Source of the DNA: Denitratimonas yunnanensis (SeqCode)
GTDB taxonomy: Bacteria; Pseudomonadota; Gammaproteobacteria; Xanthomonadales; Xanthomonadaceae
DNA length: 60,866 nt
Assembly: GCA_026410415.1 (NCBI GenBank)
Contig: JAPMLR010000012.1
Span: 1 to 60,866 of the forward strand
Direction: 5' to 3'
How positions within the stretch are numbered: position 1 is the stretch's first letter; each line of letters opens with the position of its first letter. Below the pieces are notes generated by a model that had not been told where the DNA came from, did no database searches, and was given only the letters and a program-made list of their open reading frames with translations. Positions 51,792 to 60,123 of this stretch are shown here, one piece after another. A program made the translations under genes and the position numbers.

Positions 51792-52682
51792 ATGCCTGTT
51801 CCTGCTCGTCTGCTTCACGCCGCCCTCTGGTTGATCGGCAGCCTGCCGATATCGGTGTTGCAGCGAATGGGGGCGGCGCTGGGTGGCGTGGTTCGGGGGT
51901 TGGGCCTGCGCGAGGCTCGGGTGGCGCGGCGCAGCCTCGAACTCTGTTTTCCGGATATGGATGAGGCTGCACGGCAGCGCCTGTGGTGTGCGAATCTGGC
52001 GGAAACCGCCCGAACGCTGTTGGAAACCGCCCGGTTCTGGACCCGCCCGGCAACGCGGAATCTGGCGCTGGTGCGCGAGGTGCACGGGGGCGAGCTGTTC
52101 GATACCGCTATCGCCGCCGGGCGGGGCGTGATCATTGCCGCGCCGCATCTGGGAAACTGGGAGCTGCTGAATCAATGGCTTGCGTCAAGGTCGGCGCTGG
52201 CGATCCTGTATCGCCCTCCGCGCCAACCGTGGGGCGATACCCTGATCCGGCGATTGCGCGCCCAGCCCGGTGTCACGCAGGTCCGGGCCGAGGCGTCCGG
52301 GGTTCGAACGTTGTTTCGAATCCTCAAGGAAGGCGGCATGGTGGGCATCCTCCCCGATCAGCAACCCAAGCGTGGCGATGGCGAGTTCGCGCCATTTTTC
52401 GGCATTCCTGCACTGACCATGACGCTGTTGCCCCGCCTGGCAAACAAAACGGGCGCCACGGTGCTGATGGCGTTCGCCGAACGGCTTCCGGGCGCTGCCG
52501 GGTTTCGCATCCGCATCCTGCCGGCCCCGGTGGCGGTGTCCGACCAGGACCCGATGATCGCCACCGCAGCGCTCAATGCTGCGGTCGAGCGGTGCATCGC
52601 ACTGGCTCCGGCGCAGTACCAGTGGAGCTACAAGCGTTTCACGATCCGTCCCGAGAACGCGGAGCCGATCCGATATGACTGA
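51792..52682 (+). CDS. Lysophospholipid/lipid A acyltransferase (LpxL/HtrB family)
   Basis: Probably adds a secondary acyl chain to lipid A, or acylates a related lipid. The 296-residue protein has the conserved catalytic HX4E in APHLGNWELLNQW and the family motifs LPDQQPKRGDGEFAPFFG and YQWSYKRF. The start at 51792 gives an N-terminal hydrophobic segment; an ATG at 51753 is possible. It overlaps the following PH-domain gene by 8 bp. Whether it is LpxL, LpxM or a paralogue cannot be told by eye. Confidence 0.88.
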   Translation: MPVPARLLHAALWLIGSLPISVLQRMGAALGGVVRGLGLREARVARRSLELCFPDMDEAARQRLWCANLAETARTLLETARFWTRPATRNLALVREVHGGELFDTAIAAGRGVIIAAPHLGNWELLNQWLASRSALAILYRPPRQPWGDTLIRRLRAQPGVTQVRAEASGVRTLFRILKEGGMVGILPDQQPKRGDGEFAPFFGIPALTMTLLPRLANKTGATVLMAFAERLPGAAGFRIRILPAPVAVSDQDPMIATAALNAAVERCIALAPAQYQWSYKRFTIRPENAEPIRYD

Positions 52683-53187
52683 ACGCACTGCGGTTTCACC
52701 TGCTGTTGCCAGCAATCAGTTCGAACATCTGGACCCGCGGGCGCGCTGGGGTTTCCGTCTGCGCGCCCTGATCGGATTTGAATTGCTCGGCCTGCTGGCG
52801 GTGCTTCTGCTTGTGCCGTTGGTGGTGAAGCTGGAGTTGCCGGGCCGGATGTTTCTCTGGCTGTTCCCGCTTGCGCTGACGCTCGCGCCGATTCCGGCCT
52901 GGTGGTACGCCGGAGCGCGTTGGCGCCGGGTGCGCTATGCATTGGGACCACTGGGTCTGCGCATCCAGCGGGGCGTCTGGTGGCGCAGCGATACTTGGGT
53001 GCCGCGCTCGCGGGTGCAGCACATCGACTTGCACCGCGGTCCGTTGGACCGCCGCCTGGGTCTGGCGGGTTTGCGCGTATACACCGCCGGCAGCGAGTTG
53101 GGGAAGCTCTCGCTCAACGGTCTGCCGCACGAACGCGCCACCGCGTTGCGCGATGCACTGATCCGGGTGGATGACGATGTCGTCTGA
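52675..53187 (+). CDS. Bacterial PH-domain membrane protein (YdbS-like)
   Basis: A 170-residue protein with two transmembrane helices (about residues 32-70). A bPH_2 domain follows (VRYALGPLGLRIQRGVWWRSDTWVPRSRVQHIDLHRGPLDRRLGLAGLRVYT). The family pairs with a larger YdbT-like protein, encoded next. It overlaps its neighbours on both sides. Confidence 0.85.
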   Translation: MTERTAVSPAVASNQFEHLDPRARWGFRLRALIGFELLGLLAVLLLVPLVVKLELPGRMFLWLFPLALTLAPIPAWWYAGARWRRVRYALGPLGLRIQRGVWWRSDTWVPRSRVQHIDLHRGPLDRRLGLAGLRVYTAGSELGKLSLNGLPHERATALRDALIRVDDDVV

Positions 53188-54790
53188 AGCGTCCCATGGG
53201 CAGGAGGCTGACGCTGACGCAGCGGTTCGCCCTGCCGCCGCGAGCAATGCCATGCTCGATTCGGATCAGACACGGCTCGGTGCCGGACACGAGCGGCGCT
53301 TGCATCCACTGTCCTGGATGTTCGTTCTGCTGCTGCAGATCAAGGGTTTTGCGCTGCCGTTGATCGCGCTCCTGGTGTTCGGGCGCAACGAGGACAGCTG
53401 GCAGTGGTGGGGATTGATCGCGGTGGCGCTCATGACCTTGGCCGCGGTGGCGCAGTATTTCACCTACCGTTTCCGCATCGATGCCGACGAGCTGGTGATC
53501 CGTTCCGGCCTGTTCCAGCGCAATGTGCGGCATGTGCCGCTGGCACGCATCCAGTCGGTGGCGCTGCACCGCAATCTGCTGCACCAGATCGCCGGCGTGG
53601 CCGAGGTGCGGCTGGAATCGGCGGTCGGTGGAGACGAGCCGGAAGCCCAGATGCGGGTGCTGTCGATGGCCGATGCGGCGGCGCTGGAGCGCGTGATCGA
53701 ACACCGCCGCGGCGCGGCTCGGGCAGTCGTTGCCGCGGCATCGGGTGATGCCCCGGCGATGGCGATGCCGGGAGCGCCCGACGCGCCCGCCACTCAGGTG
53801 TTGCTGCAACTGCCACTGCTGGAGCTGCTCAAGCTCGGTCTGGCCTCGAATCGTGGCACCGTGTTGCTGGCCGCCGGTGCCGGTGCGCTGATGCAGTTCG
53901 GTGGCGAGGTTGTTTTCGAGAAACTCGGCGATTGGCCCCGGCAGGGCCTGGAATGGCTGACCACGCTCGGGGTATCGCTGCTGGTGTGGGCGACGCTCGG
54001 CCTGGTCATCCTGTTGCTGGCGGTCATCGCCGGGCGCGTGCTCGGCATCGTGCTGACTTTGTTGGCCCATTTCCGCTTCACGCTGGAACAGGCCGGTCCG
54101 CGGGTGTCGGTCGAGCGCGGCCTGTTGACCCGGATTCGCGCCAGCGCCCCGTTGCGGCGAATCCAGCACTGGACCTTGCGGCAGGGCGTGGTGCTGCGGC
54201 TGTTCGGGCGCAGCTCGCTGCGCGTCGAGACCGCCGCGTTGCGGATGGGAAACGAGGAACAGACGGTGTCCGAACTGGTCCCTGTCGCCTCGCCGGACAC
54301 ACTCGACGCACTGTTACGGCGCTGGTTGCCGGAGTGGCCGGGGCAGTTCGAGTTCAGGCCGCTGCATCCACGTGCGTGGCGGCGACTGTGTCTGGCACCC
54401 TGCATCCTGACGCTCGGCGCCAGTGCCGTTCTGCTGCATTTCATTGGCCTGAAGGCGTTGTTCGGGTTGGCCCTGGTGCCGTTCTGGGTCTGGCTGGCGC
54501 GGCAGCAGGCGCGAGCGGCGGGTTATGCGGTGGAAGGGGACTTCCTGGTCTGGCGCAGCGGCTGGCTGGACCGGCGGATTTCCTTCACCCGGATCGAAAA
54601 GCTCCAGGGTCTGCGGCTGGTGCAATCCCCGTTCGACCGCCGCCACGGCATGGCCAGCCTGAACGCCGACACCGCCGGCGCACATCCGCTGGGCCACCGC
54701 CTGCATCTGATCCACCTGCCGGAAAGCGAAGCCCGCGCCCTCTACCGCCGCCTCGCCACGCATCTGGCCAGAACCCCGTGGCAGTGGTGA
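53171..54790 (+). CDS. Bacterial PH-domain membrane protein (YdbT-like)
   Basis: A 539-residue protein with three bPH_2 repeats separated by pairs of transmembrane helices. The repeats are at about residues 95-150 (FRIDADELVIRSGLFQRNVRHVPLARIQSVALHRNLL), 295-350 (FTLEQAGPRVSVERGLLTRIRASAPLRRIQHW) and 440-520 (YAVEGDFLVWRSGWLDRRISFTRIEKLQGLRLVQSPFDRR). This is the YdbT architecture. The function is unsettled; roles in membrane stress have been suggested. The start may be the ATG at 53171 or the one six bases on. Confidence 0.87.
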   Translation: MTMSSEASHGQEADADAAVRPAAASNAMLDSDQTRLGAGHERRLHPLSWMFVLLLQIKGFALPLIALLVFGRNEDSWQWWGLIAVALMTLAAVAQYFTYRFRIDADELVIRSGLFQRNVRHVPLARIQSVALHRNLLHQIAGVAEVRLESAVGGDEPEAQMRVLSMADAAALERVIEHRRGAARAVVAAASGDAPAMAMPGAPDAPATQVLLQLPLLELLKLGLASNRGTVLLAAGAGALMQFGGEVVFEKLGDWPRQGLEWLTTLGVSLLVWATLGLVILLLAVIAGRVLGIVLTLLAHFRFTLEQAGPRVSVERGLLTRIRASAPLRRIQHWTLRQGVVLRLFGRSSLRVETAALRMGNEEQTVSELVPVASPDTLDALLRRWLPEWPGQFEFRPLHPRAWRRLCLAPCILTLGASAVLLHFIGLKALFGLALVPFWVWLARQQARAAGYAVEGDFLVWRSGWLDRRISFTRIEKLQGLRLVQSPFDRRHGMASLNADTAGAHPLGHRLHLIHLPESEARALYRRLATHLARTPWQW

Positions 54791-54810
54791 ACCGAACAGC
54801 TGCCGTTCGT

Positions 54811-56268
54811 TCACTCGCGCCAGAATGAAGGCGTCAGCAATACCAGCACGGTGAATACTTCCAGCCGCCCGAGGATCATCGCGAACGAGCAGATCCAGAC
54901 CGCCGATGTGGGCATCGTGCCGAAATGCACGCTGACCTCGCCCAGGCCCGGGCCAAGATTGTTGATCGAGCTGGCGGCAGCGGCAAAAGCGGTGACCAGA
55001 TCGATGCCGGTGGCCGAGAGCGCCAGCATCACGCCCATGAACGAGAGCACGTACAGCGTGCAGAAGCCGCCCACCGACAGCACGATGCTTTCCGACACCC
55101 GCCGCCCGCCCATCTTCACGATGAACTGGCCCTTGGGATGCACGAGTTGCTTGATCTCGCGCAGGCCCTGACGGATCGCCATCGCCACGCGCGCCACCTT
55201 CATGCCGCCGGAGGTGGAGCCGGATGAGCCGCCGATGAAAGCCACCATGATGAGCAGCAGCGGCACGAACGCCGGCCACAGGCTGAAGTCGTCGAGCGTG
55301 AAGCCGGTGGTGGTGAGATTGGAAACGGACTGGAATGCGGCGTGACGGAAGGCCTCGAACAAGCTGGGATATTCGCCACTCAGCCACAGGACCAGCCCCA
55401 CCACCACGGTCACTCCCAGCGCCAGGAACGCGAAGACGCGCAGCTCGGTATCCGCTTGGTAGGGCGCCACCGTGGCGCGTCGCCAGGCGACGTAGTGCAG
55501 GCCGAAATTGACGCCGCCGACGAGCATGAAGCAGATCGCGACCAGTTCGATCATCGGATTGTTCCAGTAACCGAACCCGGCATCGTGCGTGGAAAAGCCG
55601 GCGGTGGAGACGGTGGCGAGCGCGTGGCAGACGGCGTCGAACAGGCTCATGCCAGCGGCCCAGAAGCCGAGTGCGCACAACACGTTGAGCCACAGATAGA
55701 CCTTCCAAAGCGCCTTGGCGGTTTCGGCGATGCGAGGAGTAAGCTTGGTGTCCTTGCTCGGGCCGGTGGCTTCGGCCCGGAACAGTTGCATGCCACCCAC
55801 GCGCAGCATCGGCAGGATCGCCACGGCCAACAGCACCAGGCCCAGGCCGCCGTAGAAATTCAGTGACTGGCGGTAGAGCAGCATGCTCCGCGGCAATGCA
55901 TCGAGGCCGTCGATCGTGGTCGCGCCGGTGGTGGTGAGACCGGAGACGGACTCGAACATCGCCTGCGTGAAGGAGAGGTTCGGCGCAGTCAGCATGAAGG
56001 GCAGGGCGGAAACCAGCGACGCCAGCAGCCATGCCGCGGCGGTGATGAGGAAGCCGTCGCGCAGTCGCAGCGGATGCCGCACGCGGCGCACCGGCCACCA
56101 CAGCGCCAGCCCGAGCAGGGCGGTGGCCAGGAACGTCTCGATGAAGGCCATCGCCGTGTCCTCGCCCAGAGCGAGGGCGAGCAACAATGCCGGCAGCGGG
56201 AACAGCGACGCCAGCACGATCAGCGCACCGAGCACTTTCTGTATCGTCAGGAAGCGGCGCGAGAGCAT
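54811..56268 (-). CDS. trkH: Trk potassium uptake protein TrkH
   Basis: The K+ channel subunit, 485 residues. Four selectivity-filter loops are recognisable: SGLTTTGATT, VSTAGFSTHD, SNLTTTGFT and INNLGPGLG. It lies 56 bp downstream of trkA, its cytoplasmic gating partner, in the same direction. Confidence 0.95.
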   Translation of the reverse strand: MLSRRFLTIQKVLGALIVLASLFPLPALLLALALGEDTAMAFIETFLATALLGLALWWPVRRVRHPLRLRDGFLITAAAWLLASLVSALPFMLTAPNLSFTQAMFESVSGLTTTGATTIDGLDALPRSMLLYRQSLNFYGGLGLVLLAVAILPMLRVGGMQLFRAEATGPSKDTKLTPRIAETAKALWKVYLWLNVLCALGFWAAGMSLFDAVCHALATVSTAGFSTHDAGFGYWNNPMIELVAICFMLVGGVNFGLHYVAWRRATVAPYQADTELRVFAFLALGVTVVVGLVLWLSGEYPSLFEAFRHAAFQSVSNLTTTGFTLDDFSLWPAFVPLLLIMVAFIGGSSGSTSGGMKVARVAMAIRQGLREIKQLVHPKGQFIVKMGGRRVSESIVLSVGGFCTLYVLSFMGVMLALSATGIDLVTAFAAAASSINNLGPGLGEVSVHFGTMPTSAVWICSFAMILGRLEVFTVLVLLTPSFWRE

Positions 56269-56324
56269 GCGTCAGTGCTCGAAGCGGTCGAGTGCAGAGC
56301 GCGGCCTGTGCCGGCGAGAAGGCG

Positions 56325-57704
56325 TCAGAACCACGTGACACCCGCACGGAACGCCGCTTCCACGCGCGGCAGTTCGCGCTTGTCGAGCAGGAACACGATG
56401 AGATGATCGTTGGGCTCGACGATGACATCGTGATGGGCGATCAGCAGCTTCTCGCCACGCACCACGCCGACCACGTTGGCCGACTCGGGCAGGTCCAGTT
56501 CATCCAGCCCGCGCCCGATGACGCGGGAAGTGCGGGAATCCCCGAGTGCGACGGCCTCGATCGCCTCGGCCATGCCACGCCGCAGGCTGTGCACCCGCAC
56601 CATGGTGCCGGCACGGATGTGCGTCAGCAGTGCGCCGAGCGTGACCTGCTGCGGGCTGATCGCGATGTCGATGCTGCTGTCGCCTTCCACCAGTTCGGCG
56701 TAGGCCGGGCGGTTGATCAGTGCGATCACGCGCGGGCAGCCCATGCGCTTGGCCAGCATCGCCGACAGGATGTTGGCCTCGTCGTCGTTGGTCAGTGCGC
56801 AGTAAACGTCGGTCTGGTCGATGTTCTCCTCGCGCAGCAAGTCTTCGTCGGTGCAGTCGCCGACCAGCACGATGGAGTTCTGCAGATCCTCGGCGATGGC
56901 CTTGGCGCGGTCCCTCGATCGCTCCAGAAGTTTCACGCCGAACTGTCCCTCCATGGCCAGCGCCAGTGACATGCCGATGTTGCCTCCACCGGCGATCAGG
57001 ATGCGGCGCACCGGCTTGTCCTTGGGCCGCAGCGCATCCATCACGGTACGGATGTGGCGGCGATCGGCGAGGAAGAAGACCTCGTCGTTGGCCTCGATCC
57101 GGGTGGTGGCCTCGGGAATGATCGGCTTGCCGTGGCGATAGATCGCCGCCACGCGAACATCGGTGCCAGGCGGCAGGCGCTCGCGCACGTGCCGGATCGG
57201 TTCGTCCACCAGGGCACCGCCATGCGCTGCCCGCACCGCCACCATCTGCACCTGGCCCTTGGCAAAATCCAGCACCTGCAGCGCGCCAGGGTGCTCGATC
57301 AGGCGTTGCACGTGGGTGCAGACCAGTGCTTCGGGGCTGATCGCCACGTCCACCGCGTTGCCGCGGCGGCTGGTCAGCTCGGGATGCTGGAGGTATTCGG
57401 TCTGGCGCAGGCGGGCGATTTTGGTGGGTGTCTTGAACAGTGCATCGGCCACCTGGCACGCGATCAGGTTGACTTCATCGCTGGAGGTCACCGCGATGAT
57501 CAGGTCGGCGTCGTCCGCACCTGCATCTTCCAGCACGCTTGGCAGGCTGGCATGGCCGTGCACGGTGCGGATGTCGAGCCGTTCGGACAGATCGCGCAGC
57601 CGCTGCGGGTGGTTGTCCACCACGGTGATGTCGCTGTTCTCGCTCGCCAGCGCCACCGCCACCGAGGAGCCGACCTGGCCTGCGCCGAGGATCAGGATTT
57701 TCAT
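56325..57704 (-). CDS. trkA: Trk potassium system NAD-binding protein TrkA
   Basis: A cytoplasmic regulator of TrkH, 459 residues, with two TrkA-N/TrkA-C pairs. The Rossmann motifs are ILGAGQVGSSVA at residue 5 and IAGGGNIGMSLA near 238, each followed by an acidic ribose-binding residue. It starts 18 bp after the stop of the ntrX-like regulator. Confidence 0.96.
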   Translation of the reverse strand: MKILILGAGQVGSSVAVALASENSDITVVDNHPQRLRDLSERLDIRTVHGHASLPSVLEDAGADDADLIIAVTSSDEVNLIACQVADALFKTPTKIARLRQTEYLQHPELTSRRGNAVDVAISPEALVCTHVQRLIEHPGALQVLDFAKGQVQMVAVRAAHGGALVDEPIRHVRERLPPGTDVRVAAIYRHGKPIIPEATTRIEANDEVFFLADRRHIRTVMDALRPKDKPVRRILIAGGGNIGMSLALAMEGQFGVKLLERSRDRAKAIAEDLQNSIVLVGDCTDEDLLREENIDQTDVYCALTNDDEANILSAMLAKRMGCPRVIALINRPAYAELVEGDSSIDIAISPQQVTLGALLTHIRAGTMVRVHSLRRGMAEAIEAVALGDSRTSRVIGRGLDELDLPESANVVGVVRGEKLLIAHHDVIVEPNDHLIVFLLDKRELPRVEAAFRAGVTWF

Positions 57705-57722
57705 CGTCGATGCCGTGAGTGC

Positions 57723-59096
57723 CTACGCGCTGCCCTTGATGTCGATGCCCAGATCGCGCAACTTGCGATACAGGTGTGTGCGCTCCATGCCCGAAAGCTG
57801 TGCCAGCTTTCCGACGCTGCCGCCGGCATTGTGCAACTGTCGGAGAAGATATGCCCGCTCGAAACCGTCGCGGGCTTCACGCAGCGGCAGGCTGAGGTCG
57901 AGGCGAACATCGTCCCCGCGGGGAGCCGTTGTGGGTGCCGTGGCCTGCCCGTGCAGCGCCGGTTCGATTTCCTGCAGGGTGACTTCTCCGCTGCCCAGCA
58001 GTGCCAGACGCTGCGACAGTGCGCGCAGTTCGCGCACATTGCCGGGCCATGGGTGCTGACGGAGGCGGGCGAGAACGGTGTCGGGCCAGAGGCGCGGCGG
58101 CACCCGGTCACGCGCCGCGAACGCCTGGTCGAAATGCTGCACCAGCAGGTCGATGTCCTCGCCGCGCTCGCGCAGTGCCGGCACCTTGATCGGCACCACG
58201 TTGAGCTGGAAATACAGCTCGTCGCGCAGCCGACCGGCGGCCCGCTCGGATTCCAGGTCCTGGGAGCTGGCCGCGATCACCCGAACATCGAGCGCCGCCG
58301 GGCTGCGGCCGCCGACGCGAAGGATCTGGCGGCGTTCCAGCGCGCTGGACAGACGCAACTGCAGCTCCGCGCCCAGCTCGGCGATTTCATCGAGATAGAG
58401 CGTGCCGCCCTGTGCCTGTTCCAGCAGGCCGGCGGAGATGTCGTTGCCATTTTCGCTGCCGAACAGCGCCACGGCTGCCTGTTCGTCCGGGACCGCGCCG
58501 GCGGCGACGGTGACGAAGGGGCCGTGGCGACGTGCGCTTTTCCCGTGCAGCCAGCGCGCCAGCGCCTCCTTTCCGGTTCCTGCTTCGCCGCGCAGCAGGA
58601 TCGCCGCATCGCGCTCGGCCAGTCGTTCGAGCTGGGACAGCACGGCGGTGAAGGCCGGCGAGGTACCCACCGGCTCGAACAACGAGCCCACCTGCTGCTG
58701 CAGGCTGCGGTTGGTTTGTCGCAGACGCTGTGCTTCGAGCGCACGTTCCAGCGTGATGAGCAGTTTGGCCAGCGCGATGGGCTTTTCGATGAAGTCGTAG
58801 GCCCCCAGGCGTGTCGCCTCCACCGCGGTTTCCACGGTGCCGTGCCCGGACATCATGATCACCGGCTGCGGCAGTTCACCCGCTGCGACCCACTCGCGCA
58901 GCAGTGCGATGCCATCAGTGCCCGGCATCCAGATGTCCAGCAGCACCGCATCGAACGTGGCCTCGGCCAGCTGCCCGCGCGCCTGCCCGGCATCGGCGGC
59001 GGACTCGACCCGGTAGCCCTCGTCTTCAAGGATGTCCGTGAGGCCGGAGCGGATGTCCGGCTCGTCGTCGATGATCAGGATTCGTGGGGCAGGCAT
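57723..59096 (-). CDS. NtrX-like response regulator lacking the GAFTGA loop
   Basis: A 457-residue receiver/AAA+/Fis-type regulator. The receiver has Asp54 in VLLDIWMPGTDG and a switch Lys in DFIEKPI. The AAA+ domain has Walker A GEAGTGKEA (170-178) and Walker B GGTLYLDEIAEL. The segment that should carry the sigma-54 contact motif GAFTGA (about 211-227) reads LFGSENGNDISAGLLEQ, so the loop is missing. The protein is thus unlikely to activate sigma-54 promoters; it may act as a repressor or sigma-70 regulator. A Fis-like HTH is at the C-terminus (VGKLAQLSGMERTHLYRKL). The position beside trkA and near an NtrY-like kinase supports an NtrX identity. Confidence 0.85.
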   Translation of the reverse strand: MPAPRILIIDDEPDIRSGLTDILEDEGYRVESAADAGQARGQLAEATFDAVLLDIWMPGTDGIALLREWVAAGELPQPVIMMSGHGTVETAVEATRLGAYDFIEKPIALAKLLITLERALEAQRLRQTNRSLQQQVGSLFEPVGTSPAFTAVLSQLERLAERDAAILLRGEAGTGKEALARWLHGKSARRHGPFVTVAAGAVPDEQAAVALFGSENGNDISAGLLEQAQGGTLYLDEIAELGAELQLRLSSALERRQILRVGGRSPAALDVRVIAASSQDLESERAAGRLRDELYFQLNVVPIKVPALRERGEDIDLLVQHFDQAFAARDRVPPRLWPDTVLARLRQHPWPGNVRELRALSQRLALLGSGEVTLQEIEPALHGQATAPTTAPRGDDVRLDLSLPLREARDGFERAYLLRQLHNAGGSVGKLAQLSGMERTHLYRKLRDLGIDIKGSA

Positions 59097-59247
59097 GGCG
59101 GGATTCGTTGACGCGAAAGCGCACAGTCTGCGACCGGGCTTGGCGGGCGGCAAGCCGGGAGGCAAGGTCAGGACATTGTATGTGCCGCCTGTGGCAGTGA
59201 TCCGTCACCTCGCCGCCTATTGTCCTGTCCCACAAGTTCGTTGTTCG

Positions 59248-59403
59248 TCACGCCCGTCTGCGCGGGGACGATGGCAATGCAAGTTTTTTGCGGGACAGCA
59301 CACTAGTTCCGGCCTCGATCCTGGCAATTACGCGCGCCCGTGCCACTACGTCCGGCCGCGCCTCGGTCGGTTCGACTTCCTTGCAATTGTCGTCAGCCTG
59401 CAT
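59248..59403 (-). CDS. Possible small reading frame of 51 codons
   Basis: Begins ATG CAG GCT at 59403, 15 bp after the stop of the XRE remnant, and ends in TGA at 59248-59250. The product is charged, with no domain I recognise. The 3' part runs into repeat-like GC-rich sequence. It may be the second gene of a decayed XRE module or a chance frame. Confidence 0.25.
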   Translation of the reverse strand: MQADDNCKEVEPTEARPDVVARARVIARIEAGTSVLSRKKLALPSSPRRRA

Positions 59404-59417
59404 GACACGCTCTCATG

Positions 59418-59591
59418 TCACCGATGAGGCATCAGCAGTTCGTGCACGGGCACATCGAGGGCATCGGCAATTTTTTCAATATTGTCGAGGGAGATGTTCC
59501 TGCGCAGGCGCTCGACGTGGGCGATAAATGTTCCGTCCAGCCCGGCCTCAAGTGCCAATCCATCCTGTGACCAGCCGCGCCCGGTTTTGGC
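59418..59591 (-). pseudogene. 3' remnant of an XRE-family regulator
   Basis: The minus strand encodes GWSQDGLALEAGLDGTFIAH, then VERLRRNISLDNIEKIADAL and DVPVHELLMPHR. This is a clear Cro/C1-type helix-turn-helix from the second helix on. The N-terminal part and any start codon are missing: upstream in frame the similarity ends within five residues and a stop follows. The truncation point coincides with the start of the secreted-protein remnant on the other strand. Confidence 0.75.
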
Positions 59592-60112
59592 CGCTGGGCT
59601 GCACGCCCGGTGTCACAGGCTGCAACGGCCACAACCGCGATTTCCTGTTGCTGACCTCGGCGGCGCATGTACAGACGGCGACCAATGCGGGATACGACTA
59701 TCGTGGCCTGCAAGGCTACGTCTACCAGACTTGCACGCCCGAACCCACCTGTATCCCACAGGGCGCGGAGCGGCTGTGGCTCAAGTGCAAGACGGCGGAC
59801 GACGATTGCACGGTGTTTCTGGAACGCGAGCGGTCCGGTTTCGAGGCTCAAGGTTATACAGCGGCCTATCCTGCCGGATCGAACATGGTGCTTGGCTATG
59901 CTTATCCGAACGTGGACAGCGATGGAGACGGGCTGATCGACGGGTTCGAATACCTGCTAGGCAGCGATCCGAACCATGCCGATTCGGACAGGGACGGCAT
60001 CCCGGATGGCGTGGAGTATCCGCAGGCTGGAGTCCCAGCTTCCGATCCGTGTTCGTCGGGCCGGTGCAGGGCTGACTACCTGTTCGAGGAGGGATTCGAG
60101 ACGACGCCCTGA
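59588..60112 (+). pseudogene. 3' remnant of a secreted protein with Ca-binding repeats and LFEEGFETTP tail
   Basis: About 175 codons, open to a TGA. Two aspartate-rich repeats of the thrombospondin-3/EF-hand-like kind are present (DSDGDGLIDGFE and DSDRDGIPDGVE). Several cysteines are spaced as in a disulfide-bonded exported domain, and the end is YLFEEGFETTP. No signal peptide or convincing start is present. The 5' end abuts the XRE remnant. If translated at all, an in-frame ATG at 59528 would run through DNA that encodes the XRE remnant on the other strand. Confidence 0.6.
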
Positions 60113-60123
60113 GTGTGGGTCGA

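Noticed and set aside
52295..52330. tRNA-like T-loop (GGGGTTCGAACG)
   Set aside because: It lies inside the acyltransferase coding sequence and no cloverleaf arms can be drawn around it.
59232..59290. Dispersed repeat fragment near 59250 (CGTCACGCCCGTCTGCGCGGGGACGA)-like
   Set aside because: It resembles common intergenic repeats only partly and has no second copy in the window, so it was not listed as a repeat.
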